From positions 17,999,465 to 18,063,464 of the forward strand of contig JAMXIF010000086.1 of assembly GCA_028583685.1 (NCBI GenBank): 64,000 bases of DNA, read 5' to 3'. A program made the position numbers and the translations under genes. Below are positions 21,077 to 31,485 of this stretch, piece after piece. The notes under the pieces were generated by a model that was not told where the DNA came from, ran no database searches, and saw nothing but the letters and a program-made list of their open reading frames with translations. The stretch's first letter is position 1. Each line of letters opens with the position of its first letter. Source of the stretch: Petaurus breviceps papuanus. Its lineage: Eukaryota; Chordata; Mammalia; Diprotodontia; Petauridae.

Positions 21077-21349
21077 TATCAGTTTTAATTGCTAGCACAG
21101 TAAATATCAATATATATGATCCACATAAACAAAAGCTCTTTGGGGGTCCTCAATAATTTTTAAAACTGCAAAGGGGTCCTAAGACCAAAAAGTTTGAGAA
21201 ACACTTATCAAGTACAACCGTTATGTTTCACAAATGAGGAAAATGAGAGACAGAGATGTTAGATGACTTATCAAAGGCCCAACAGTAAAGTGACGGCAAA
21301 ACAAAAAACTAAGACCCAGGTCTCATCTCTAATTAGTCTCTCCCACCAG

Positions 21350-22440
21350 TCTGGGTACTCTTTTTCCCAGTCTCTTTTTCTATATCTTTATCCAAGTCCC
21401 TTGCATTAATCATATGTGTCCCCTGAGGCACTGCCCTGGACTCTTTCTTCTCTCCCAATTCAGTGATGTCATCAGCTCCCATGGGTTCAGTTATCTCTAT
21501 GCAGATGATTCCCAGATCTATATATCTAACCCCAGTCTCCTGAGCTCCAATTTCACATCATCAACTGTGTTTTGGATATCCTGAATTGGCTGTCCTGTAG
21601 GCATTCCAAATTCAACATGTCCAGAACAGAACTTGTTTTCTTTCCCCCAAAAACCTCCCTTCTTCTGACTTTTCTATCCCTGAGAACACTACCACCCCCT
21701 CAGTCAACCAGCCTCACAACCTCCTTGTCATCTTCCACTTGTCACCCACATATCCAATCCATTGCCAAATATTAGTGTTTCTACCATCATCTCTCATGTA
21801 TCTCTCCTTCTCTTCACTCACACAGCTACTACCCTAATAAAGGCAGTCACCACTTTTTGCTGCACTATTATAAGAACCTTCTTACTATTGTTCCTGACTC
21901 AAGACTCTTCCCAGTCTAATCCAGTCTCCACTCAGCTGCCAAAGTGATTTTCCTAAAGTGCAGTCTGACCACATCATTCCTCTGATCAATAAACTCCAGC
22001 GGTTCCCTGTTACCTCCAGGATATAAAATGTTCCGATGGCACTGAATGTCTTTCTCAATCAGTCCCTTCCTATCTTTCATGTCTTTCTATACTTTACTCC
22101 CTTCCCCACACTCCATGGCATACAAGCCTCCTTCTTTTTCCTCACACACATCATGTCCCATCTTTATTACTTTGCACTACATATCCCCTATGACTGGAAT
22201 GCTCTCCCTCTTCACTCCTGTCTTCTAGCCAGTCCCAACTAAAATCTCAACATCTACCAGAAGCCTTCCCTAATCCTTCTTAACTCCAGTGCTTTCCCCT
22301 CTTTTAAGTACTTCCTCTTTATTCCATATATAGCATGCTTTGTATATGTATACGCATGCTGTGTGTCTCCCCCTCCCACCAACCCCCATTAAATTGTGAG
22401 TTCCTGGAGGGAAGGTACTGTGTTTTGCCTCTTTGTGACT
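21350..22440 (+). mobile_element. L2-clade LINE, reverse transcriptase and 3' end
   Basis: Broken frames give the RT active-site motif YADDSQIYIS (near 21495) and then HSKFNMSRTELVFFPPK, the L2 equivalent of LNLSKTELIIFPPK. Further 3' lie the 'ctccagcggttccctgttac' block and the terminal 'aaattgtgagttcctggagg'. No intact ORF. Confidence 0.75.
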
Positions 22441-22484
22441 GATCTTATTGATGGGTTCCCTGGCTTCCCTCAAGACCTGATTCA

Positions 22485-23930
22485 GGGGGTGGAGCGAAAA
22501 TGGCAAAGTAAAAGCAGGAATTTGCTTCAGTTCCTGCTTCAACCACCCCCAATACCAATAAAAAAAAAATGACTCTAAACAAATTTTAGAGCTACAGAAC
22601 CCACAAAGTGACAGAGAGAAACAAATCTCCCATTGAACGCAGCCTACCAGATGGACAGAAGAGTCTATCACACCAGACTGGGAGCCAGGCACAATCCCAC
22701 ATAAGCCATGCAGGCCCAGACTCAGGGAAGCCCTGACCAGCAGTCCAGACCAGCCTAAGCAGAGTGAATCAGGAGAGTGAATCACCTACAGCTGTGGCAT
22801 TTTCCAGACTTCTCAACTCATAAACTCCAAAGAGAAAGTAAAAGGTCAGTGGAGAACCCTGTTGATCCAGGGTGAGAGAAGAGCATGGTCTGGCCCATCC
22901 CCAGGTCGGGAGAGGTGGTGGAAGTACGGCTGGCTGCAGCTGCTGTCCCATGGCTGCCTCCAGAGATGCAGATGGTAGGGGGCAAGCAACCATTCAGAGG
23001 ATAATCGCTCTTGTTTTGACCTGCTTGGATCTGGATCACGGTCTTGGGTGGTGGTCCTGAGGTAAGGAACACCAGTGTGCCAAAGCTTGTGGGGGCTATA
23101 GAGAGGGCACCCAAGTAATAGCTCTGGCAACTGTGAAAACTCCAGTGAAATTAGGACACAGCTCTCTCTACTCTGGAAGCAGAGTTCTACTGTGGCAAAG
23201 AGCTCAAAAGTCAAGTAATTGGCTGGCAAGATGAATAAGCAGAGGAAGCACCATCAGACCAGCGAATCCTTTTTTGGGGGACATAAAAGGATCAAAACAT
23301 GGAACCAGAAGAAGGAAACAAAGTCAAAACTCCTGCATCAAAAGCTTCCAAGATAAATATGAACTGTTTACAGGTCAGGGAGGAGCTCAAGAAGGATTCT
23401 GAAAATCAAGTAAGAGAAGTGGAGGAAAAATTGGGAAGAGAAATGAGAATGATGAAAAAAAAATAATGAAAAGAGAGTCAACAGCCTGCTAAAGGAGACC
23501 CAAAAAAATACTGAAGAAAATAACACCTTAAAAAATAGATTAGCTCGAATGGCAAAAGAGGCCCAAAAAGCCAATGAGCAGAATGCCTTTAAAAAGCAAA
23601 TTTTCCAGATGGAAAAGGAATTTCAAAAGGTCACTGAAAAGAATGATTCCTTCAAAATTAGACTGGAGCAAATGAAAGCTAATGACTTTATGAGAAATCA
23701 AGACACTATGAAACAGATCCAAACAAATGAAAAAAATACAAGGCAATGTGAAATATCTCATTGGAAAAACCACTGGCCTGGAAAATAGATCCAGGAGAGA
23801 TCATTTAAAAATTATTGGACTACCTGAAAGCCATGATCAAAAAAAGAGCCTAGAGGGCGGCTAGGTGGCAGTGAGTAGAGCACTGGCCCTGGAGCCAGGA
23901 GGACCTGAGTTCAGATCTGGCCTTAGACAC

Positions 23931-23985
<55 letters not shown>

Positions 23986-24687
23986 CCATGTGACCTTGGG
24001 CAAGTTATTTAACCCCAATTGCCCTCCAAAAAAGAAAAAAGAAATTTAAAAATAAAATAAAATTTTTAAAAAGAGCCTAGAAATCACCCTTCAATAAACT
24101 CTCAAGGAAAATTGCCCAATATTCTAGAACCAGAGGGCAAAATAGAAATTGAAAGAATCTACCAATCACCTCTTGAAAAAAGATCCCAAAAAGAAAACTC
24201 CTAGAAATACTATAGCCAAATTCCAGAGTTCCCAAGTCAAGGAGAAAATATTACAAGCAGTCAGGAAGAAACAATTTGAGTATTGATCTAGCAGCTTCTA
24301 CATTAAGGGATCGAAGAGCTTGGAATATAATATTCCAGAGGTCAAAGGAGCTAGGATTAAAACCAAGAATCACCTATCCAGGAAAACTGAGTATAATGCT
24401 TCAGGGAAAAATATGGTTGGTCATTCAATGAAACAGAGGACTTTCAAGCATTCTTGATGAAAAAAACAGAATTGAACAGAAAATCTGACTTTCAAATACA
24501 AAAAGCAAGAGAAGCAAGAGAAGCATGAGAAGGTAAACAGGAAAAAGAAATCATAAGGAACTTACTGAAGTTGAACTATTTACATTCCTACATGGAGAAC
24601 TGATAATTGTAACTCATGAGACTTTTCTCAGTATAAGGATAGTTGAAGGGAATATATATACATACACACACACACATATATAAAAAT
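22485..24687 (+). mobile_element. ORF1-only LINE (HAL1-like), copy 2
   Basis: The 5'UTR begins GGGGTGGAGCGAAAATGGCA. ORF1 starts near 23231 (MNKQRKHHQTSESFFG), with the coiled-coil frame at 23549-23788 and RRM and C-terminal remnants after it. The ORF1 end joins the 3'UTR directly at 'ggtaaacaggaaaaagaaat', as in copy 1. TSD ACCTGATTCA at 22475-22484 and 24688-24697. The distal 3'UTR is missing: the copy ends in AC/AT repeats. It contains the SINE 23855-24067. Confidence 0.8.
23855..24067 (+). mobile_element. tRNA-derived SINE with internal (AC)n
   Basis: 'gggcggctaggtggcagtga', GAGTTCAGATCTGG and 'gggcaagttatttaacccca'. Perfect 14-base TSD AAAAAGAGCCTAGA at 23841-23854 and 24068-24081. A (AC)n tract of about 50 bases (23932-23982) occupies the linker before CTAGCCATG. 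Confidence 0.92.
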
Positions 24688-24699
24688 ACCTGATTCAAA

Positions 24700-24905
24700 T
24701 CCTACTTTCTTGCAGGAGACCTTTCCAGGTCACCAACCACCCCTCCTTCTATGAGGTGTATATGCTATGTATACATAGCTACTGCATACTATCTCCTCCC
24801 ATTAGACTGTGAGCTCTGAGGACAGAGACCATATTTTACCTTTCTCTGTATCCCCTGCACTTAGCACAATGCATGGCACAGAGCAAGCATTGAATATATG
24901 CTTTC
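24700..24905 (+). mobile_element. L2 LINE 3' end, continuing after half-L1 copy 2
   Basis: 'aggagacctttccaggtcac', 'attagactgtgagctctgag', 'gtatcccctgcacttagcac' and 'agcaagcattgaatatatgc' are sense L2 3'-end landmarks. The left part of the same fragment precedes 22485. Confidence 0.75.
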
Positions 24906-24929
24906 TGGCTTATTTTACAGATGAAGAAA

Positions 24930-25115
24930 GGCAGGGGAAAGAGTTCTGAATATGATGTCTGAAGAACTGAGTTCAAATTCCAACTCTGCCACTTAAGGTG
25001 AGGCTGGGCAAATAATCCCCTGGGCTTTGGTTTATCCAGCTGAAAGAGAGAAGGACTAGATTATCTCTAAAGTCCCTTCAAGTTCTAAATCTATGATGGT
25101 ATGAGACCACCTGAA
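24930..25115 (+). repeat. CORE-SINE fragment
   Basis: 'gaactgagttcaaattccaa' and 'ggactagattatctctaaag' then 'gttctaaatctatgatggta' mark a sense CORE-SINE, from B box to 3' end. Confidence 0.65.
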
Positions 25116-25119
25116 AAAA

Positions 25120-26000
25120 ATATTTTAATCATCAAAATTTAATTAAAAAAAACTTTAATCTCCACTAAAGTTTAAAAACATTTCAATCACTTTATTGCGT
25201 TTATACATTTGCATATTATTGACACTTTCAACAAAAATCCTTCCTTGAGTTGTTCCAATCTCAACAATGAATTCTGGAAAATAAAAATTACCTGAAAATA
25301 TTTCATCCAGTTCTTTTAAAATCCTGGATGTTACTAGCTTTGTGTTAAAAACTGACTTTATTTTACACAAGCGACATCTTGTGGTGCTATATAGTATTAC
25401 TTTTCCTTTCTAGGAAAGATTTGCCTGATTTTCCCTCTTACAAATGCAGTAGTTAAAGCTGAAGAAAAAAAATTATCAATAAGGGAAAAGTTAAGTGAAA
25501 AATAGTTCTCCTTACTATGGCCCTAAAAGCAATTTGTACAGAGGCACAAAAATGAAATAATGGCACAATGAGTCAAAAGCAAAAGCAGTGTTACTTTGAG
25601 AAATTAAAAGGAGACAGCTAGTGTTTGTGGGGAGTTTCTTACATAGTGCAAATTACCTTTCATTTTAAAATAAAATCTACAATCTATAGAACAACTGAAA
25701 TGTGTGTACCTCTTGTTAGTATTAGAAAAGCTTAAGGAAAACATTTTAGAATTTCACAAATTATTTCACATTTTTCTAGTATGCCAAAAATTCATGTTTT
25801 CAATGGAAGCACTGTAGTGCATGGCATTCTGTAGTACTAGAATAAGTATATTTACAAAGTGTCCTGGGAAGTTGCCTCCCACATACAACACTTTCAATAG
25901 GGAAATGTATACAGTTTCAAACTTGGGGGGAAGGAAGGGAGGGAGGGAAAATCTATTCCTAAATTAGAGACTGACAAAATAAGAAGTATCAATCTCACAA
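25120..26000. other. Intronic stretch, nothing recognised
   Basis: AT-rich and apparently unique. A G-rich patch (25925-25950) and no splice-flanked open frame. Confidence 0.4.
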
Positions 26001-26004
26001 TCTA

Positions 26005-26160
26005 CCAAGTGGGGTTAAACAGGATTAACATGCAATTGGGAAAGGTTCACTAAAATAAACCAAAAATACAATATAAAATAGATAATGTTAATTTGTGGTT
26101 TTCTAAAACAATAATGGAATCCCCAAGGATCTGTTTCCATTTGAGTTTGACACTACTGGT
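26005..26160 (-). mobile_element. Short interspersed repeat (hAT-like MITE), copy B
   Basis: Shares 'gttaatttgtggttttctaa' and the end TTTGAGTTTGACACTACTGG with copy A. The left part 'aacatgcaattgggaaaggt' corresponds to copy C reversed. Confidence 0.6.
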
Positions 26161-26284
26161 CTAAATCAAAGTGTAGTGTACTAAAGATTTTAGTACATTT
26201 CAAAAGAAGGATAAGACAAAGCATACGTGTAAACTTTTGTCCTATTCAAAGAAGACAAGAGTAGTCAGGGCTGTCTTTTGCATA

Positions 26285-26390
26285 GTTCAATCCAATTCCA
26301 TATACATTTATTAAGCCTCTACCATATGCAGGTTAGTGTACTACAAACTGAAAGGAACACAAAATTTATAACCATGGCCCTTCAAAGAGG
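26285..26390 (-). mobile_element. L2 LINE 3'-end fragment
   Basis: 'acatttattaagcctctacc' then 'atatgcaggttagtgtacta' is the antisense L2 3' end. Confidence 0.55.
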
Positions 26391-26439
26391 TACTAGCAGT
26401 CAGGGTTATGCCCTCCAGATGGTTTCAGAACCTGTATAA

Positions 26440-26700
26440 ACATTTATTTATATAGCACTTGTATGGGAGGCACTACTAAGCACTTTTTACAAATATTATC
26501 TCATTTGATCTTCACAACAACCCTGAGAGGTATTATGCTGTTATTATCTTCATATTACAGTTAAGGAAACTGAGGCAGATTGAAGTTGTGACTTGCCCGG
26601 AGTCACACAGCTCCTAAGTGTCTGAGGCTGAATTTGAACTTAGGTCTTCCTGACTACATGCCCAGAGGTCGTTCCACTGAACCACCAGCTGCCTCTAATC
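26440..26700 (-). repeat. CORE-SINE/MIR, antisense, nearly complete
   Basis: 'tctcatttgatcttcacaac', 'aaggaaactgaggcagattg', 'gtcacacagctcctaagtgt', 'gaatttgaacttaggtcttc' and a final 'gttccactgaaccaccagct' give the full antisense order from 3' end to tRNA head. Confidence 0.85.
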
Positions 26701-27742
26701 TGTATTTCATTCTATTCCCGCCTCTATAAAGAAAGAAAATTTCAATTGATTTTTCCTGTCAACCCATTAGAGCCAGTGCTCAACAAAAGCACTGCCTGAT
26801 CACTCTTATATTCTGCTAGATGTATGAATGTTAAAGCAATAGGGAAACCTTGAAGTAATCCCAGGAAAACACAGAAGAGATCATATTAACAAATGCTGAG
26901 ATCTGAGTTCCTTTTCAGTTATTAAAAAAAAAAAACACAACACCTTCCACTACTTGGGCTTTAAAGGGGAGAAACAAGACAGGTGAAGTGTTTACAAGGT
27001 TCTAAAAAAACTTTCCTCAGAGGCATGAAGAGAGAAAGGAATACTGATCAGTCCAATTCTTCAGACTTGTTGCCTATTTGGGAACAGAGCAGTCCTCAGT
27101 GAGAAACCTTGTGGCTCCTCCCCAAATTCTGTGATCAGTAAATTAGTAAATTCACATCTGCTTCACACTTGCAAAATAAATCAAAATACCCAAAAATAAA
27201 AAAAAAATTCTCTAGCTGTGACAAATGCCTTTTTAAAAGTTCTCCAAATCATAATCCTAGTAATATTCAATGATATTAGATAATTAATGGAAGAGCTTTG
27301 CAACCTACAGTGCTAATAAATGACAGCTTATTACCAACAGTTTTACAATACTGTAATATAGGAACATATTCCACACTTTAATGTAATATTTTAGTACAAT
27401 GAATCAATACTTAACAGAATATAAACATACAGAAGAGGAATAAATTAAAAAATGACACTGTTAAGTCACCACTGATGAGGATATACTTCAAATGTTTTTT
27501 TCAGTAATGGTGATGGATTCATGCTAATCCAACCAGACTCTTATTAAACCTGCCTACCCATTCAACCTTCGGGAGAAAAAATTGCACATTTTCATGAACC
27601 AATAGAAAATTAAGGATATTTCAGTGATTTTAAAAAAACAGTGACACTAACCCAGATTCAGATGAGATTAGCACTACATCCTAACCAAGTGAGTGAACCA
27701 ATTCCAGAAAACAGCCAATGGTTTCCATATGGATGATGCTAT

Positions 27743-27925
27743 CAGTCCGTGGTGTCAAACTCAAAGAGAAATTGAGGCCACTAAAAATTACATAAGGATC
27801 CCGATGGGTTGCATATTGTCTTAGAAAACCACATATTAGCATTATCTATGTTCTAGTGCATTTTCATTTGTTTTGCTAAATATTTCCCAATTATGTTTTA
27901 ATCTGGCTCAAGATAAAGGCAGGAG
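27743..27925 (+). mobile_element. Short interspersed repeat (hAT-like MITE), copy C
   Basis: Begins CAGTCCGTGGTGTCAAACTC, then 'tcttagaaaaccacatatta' and 'tttcccaattatgttttaat'. It is the inverse-orientation counterpart of copies A and B. Confidence 0.6.
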
Positions 27926-28499
27926 TACCTCTGCTCCACAGCTTTCACCCTATTTTCCCCCTCCTTAATACTTCTGCAGTACTTAGCATGGAGCTATTTT
28001 TGCACATGTTGTGGAATCAAATTGTGCTTTAAGTAAACCATGTGTTCTTTATAACAAAATTACTTCTAAAAGAAAATCACATGCAAAAATATGTCCTAAT
28101 ATATCACCATTACTAGAAAAACAATTTAAAATAAATTTTCTAATTACAATGGCTTGGAACTATGGCCTCTAACATGTCACTTAAACTCTAGGTATTCCAG
28201 GCAACTGCCTAAGACTATTATAGTCTGCCTGGGTGTAGATCTGCACCACGTAGTGGTAATTTCCACAACAAAAACAGCAGAGGAAACACTCCTCAATCCC
28301 ACTTTAAAAAAAAAACACCCTAAAGCACAGCAGCTCAAGAGCATATATGAAGTATGAAAAACTGAGAAACACCAAGCAACTCCACACATCTATTCAAACA
28401 CTCTTTCCCCCTGATGTAACTGCTTTGGTATAGGGAATTACCAGTGAGGAATAGCTATCAAAATAGACTGGTACCTTCTCTGAAACTTTCAGTCTTTTT

Positions 28500-28640
28500 T
28501 TGAGAAGCAGTGTGGTATAACGGATAGGGAGATGGCCTCAACCCAGATTCAAGTCAAGTCTCTACCAAAAAGCTGGTTATGACCCTGGGTAAATCAAGTA
28601 ACTTCTCAAAAGCCTCAGGGAACTTCTCTATCCAAATCCT
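28500..28640 (+). repeat. Diverged tRNA-derived SINE
   Basis: 'cagtgtggtataacggatag', 'cagattcaagtcaagtctct' and 'gggtaaatcaagtaacttct' keep the order of A box, B box and 3' block, at high divergence. Confidence 0.5.
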
Positions 28641-28689
28641 AACCATCCTTAATGGTCAGTTTCTTCTTCTCTTTGAAGCCTCCCTTACA

Positions 28690-29330
28690 TTCTCTATCAT
28701 TTACTTTAAGATTTTCCTTTCCTCTGAATGTTTATAGCAGTTATAGTTTACCCACATCACCTCTCACTTGGACTACTGCAAGGGCCTCCAGTTTCTCCTT
28801 CAATGAATGAACCTTGCTCTCAGAATTGGTTCAAAGAGGAGTTAACATATTCCCTCCCTCTTATCTCCCCCCTCCACCATAAAAACTTTTTCTTGCCTCT
28901 TTTATGTGGGATAATTTACCCCATTCTACCTCTCCCTTTCTCTATTTCCCAGTACATTCCTCTCTCACCTCATAGTTTTATTTTTTTTTTTAGATATCAT
29001 ATTCAACTCACACCTGTGCCCTCTGTTTCTATATGTATGTATGTATATGTAATTCCTAAAGCACAGGTTTAACCACATCACTCACCAGCTCAAAAACTTC
29101 TACTGGCTCCCTACTGGCTCTAGAATCAAGCACATTTAAAGTCTTCTCCAGTTGGTCTCCTGTCTACCTTTGTCACTATTGCAGATTACTCCCTTTCACA
29201 TGCTTTTTGCACAGGTACCCCCCATACCTGAACCTCAAAGCTTCTTTCAAAGTTCAGCTCAATCACTACCTCCTACAAAAGACCTTTACTGATCTCAGAC
29301 ATTAGGGCTACTCCAGCTCCAAAATTACCT
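28690..29330 (+). mobile_element. L2 LINE fragment, split by an insertion
   Basis: 'cacttggactactgcaaggg' (DYC motif of L2) before, and 'accacatcactcaccagctc', 'ttctactggctccctactgg' and 'gttcagctcaatcactacct' after an insert at about 28820-29055. Confidence 0.6.
28820..29055 (-). mobile_element. L1/HAL1 untranslated-region fragment, antisense
   Basis: 'tatgtgggataatttacccc' and 'agtacattcctctctcacct' followed by a T-rich run and 'gatatcatattcaactcaca' resemble an antisense L1-family UTR. It separates two L2 halves. Short TATG repeats lie at its right end. Confidence 0.4.
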
Positions 29331-30186
29331 CGTTTTTATTGAGTGTGTGTGTATACAAACATCCATATGTACATATGTGTAGACATGTATAAGTGAATAC
29401 TGTGTAGACACAAGTGATGAAAAGATAAAGAATCTACAAAAAAGTACAAATAGTAAATGCATAATTCTTATGAGTCTGCCAACTGCATAGGCTGTCTCCA
29501 TATTTTTAAAACATCAATGCTTTAATGGGCCTGTGTGCTACACCCTGCCCCATCCCCATCAGATAAGGCCTCCTAGACCCAAAAGTTGCTTGATTCATGT
29601 CTTGGCAAGGGTAGCCATGTTCCCCTTCTGACTAAATTGATTGGCTGTGTGTATATTCTACAATCTAATACTGTTCCTGTCTTTTTAGCTGTGAAGCACA
29701 ACATCCCATAGCATCAGAGCTAGGCTGGAGAAGACACCCAGGCACAAATGTGGTTGGAGGAAGAAAGGTCTTTTTACTCACTACTCAAAGTATATTGTAA
29801 ATTTAAAATGTGTAACATACTGAATAAGTGCAGTGACACCAATTTTATCCAGCCTATTTAGAAAATTTGTTATTCCAAATTAGGGAGTTTCCCAGATAAC
29901 TAAAACTTAGTGAAAAAACTATAAATACATTGTCTGATAGAAATTGTTCTAAAATGTATTTCATACTTCCCTTTATCCCAAAATATATTATACTGAAATT
30001 TTTAATTTAATCTTTCTTGACTTCTCAAGTCAAGCATCTACTTCTCAAGTAAATATGAAGTGCTATATTGTGCATAATGTAGTAACAACCTTATTAAAGT
30101 GTCTTTATTCACAAATTAGACAGGGCATCAGGAGGCAGGGTAGGGGGGAGGAATTGTCACAAAGTGTTGGAGGAATGCAGAGAGAG

Positions 30187-30382
30187 AAAAATTCTCTACT
30201 TTTGAAATTTTGATTAGAATTTACTTTCCCATAAGATATACTAAAAAGTAACTCCTCTCCTTAGAAAACAGAGAAGGACCCTAATGAACCTTGCTACACC
30301 ATGGCCTACAGCTTAGGAGGGCCAAAACTCCCTACAATCTCTTTAAAAAGGGGAGGGAAAAATTTCTACTTTTGAAATTTTG
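30187..30382 (+). repeat. Direct repeats flanking an unidentified insert
   Basis: CTACTTTTGAAATTTTG occurs exactly at 30196-30212 and 30366-30382, and similarity extends leftwards ('gagagaaaaattct' against 'gggagggaaaaattt'). The spacer of about 150 bases has no recognised repeat and no clear A tail. It could be a TSD around a short insertion, or a local duplication. Confidence 0.5.
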
Positions 30383-30841
30383 CCTTTTTATTATTATGAA
30401 CTTGGAAAATATCAACAAACATGGACATTCCCATATAGAAAGGACAGAAAAAGATGGCTGCATACAAAACTACAACTCTTTATTATGTTTGTCTTAGGAG
30501 TTTCTATAAGTATATTTATGGTTAATATGCAGTACCACTTCAGCCCTTCTTATATGTATACCTTTCTGTTGTTTTCTGTGTATTTTTAAATGTTTCATTA
30601 ATGTTCTTTGCTTTCTTTTCTTTGTAACATCATATCAATAGAATACCTCCTAATTTCTCCCCACTCAAAAAAACAAAATAACCCATTCCTTGTAACAAAT
30701 AATTACAGTAAAGGAAAAAAAGATGCACGTATTGCCCAAGTCTGAAAATGTATGTCTCATTCTGCACCAAGTCTATCACCTATCTGCCAAGATTTTACCA
30801 TTGTTTCAATTTAATTCTGAACTTAAACAACAAAATGGGTA

Positions 30842-31451
30842 TTTTTTTAATTTATTTTTTCTTGCCAGAATTTATTTATTTTTAGTTTTCAACATTCATT
30901 TCCATAATATTTTGAGTTCCAAATTTTCTCCCCAACTCTCCCTGATCTGCCACCCCAAGATGGCGTGCATTCTTATTACCCCTTCCCCCAGTCTGTCCTC
31001 CCTTCCCTCTTATCCCCTATCCCTTATTTTATTGTAGGGGAAGATAATTTCTATACCCCACTGCCTGTATATCTTATTACCCAGCTGCATGTAAAGACAT
31101 TTTTTTTACATTTGCTTTAAAAAACTTCGAGTTCCATATTCTTTCCCTTCAGCCCTCCCCATTACCCCCATTAAGAAGACAAGCAAGTCAATACAGGTTA
31201 TACATGTGTAGTTACACTAAACATTTCCATAAGAGTCATATTGTGAAAGACTAACCATATTTCCCTCCATCCTCTCCCACTCCCTACTTATTCTATTTTC
31301 TCCTTTGACCCTGTCCATTTTCAAAAGTGTTTGCTTCTGACTGCTGCCTCCCCCAATCTGCCTTCCCTTCTATTATCCCCTCCCTCTTATTCCCTTCCCT
31401 CCTACTTTCCTGTAGGGTAAGATACCCAATTGAGTGTGTACGTTATTCCCT

Positions 31452-31485
<34 letters not shown>

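Larger units (their letters stand above)
20430..21212. mobile_element. Ancient hAT (Charlie-like) DNA transposon, non-autonomous
   Basis: The left end reads CAGCAGTTCTAAAAGTGTGG and the right end AAAGTTTGAGAAACACTT, an imperfect hAT-style terminal inverted repeat. Interior landmarks are 'ttaataataaaactaaaatg', 'atgagaatgcagctgacttc' and 'acataaacaaaagctctttg'. No transposase frame is seen. It is split by a palindromic hAT MITE (20464-20594) and an L1 3' end (20960-21076), so it is the oldest layer. Confidence 0.65.

Noticed and set aside
22270-23229. Several long minus-strand frames (171, 127 and 98 codons)
   Set aside because: They run antisense across the 5'UTR of half-L1 copy 2 and the adjoining L2 end; GC-rich sequence leaves few stops.
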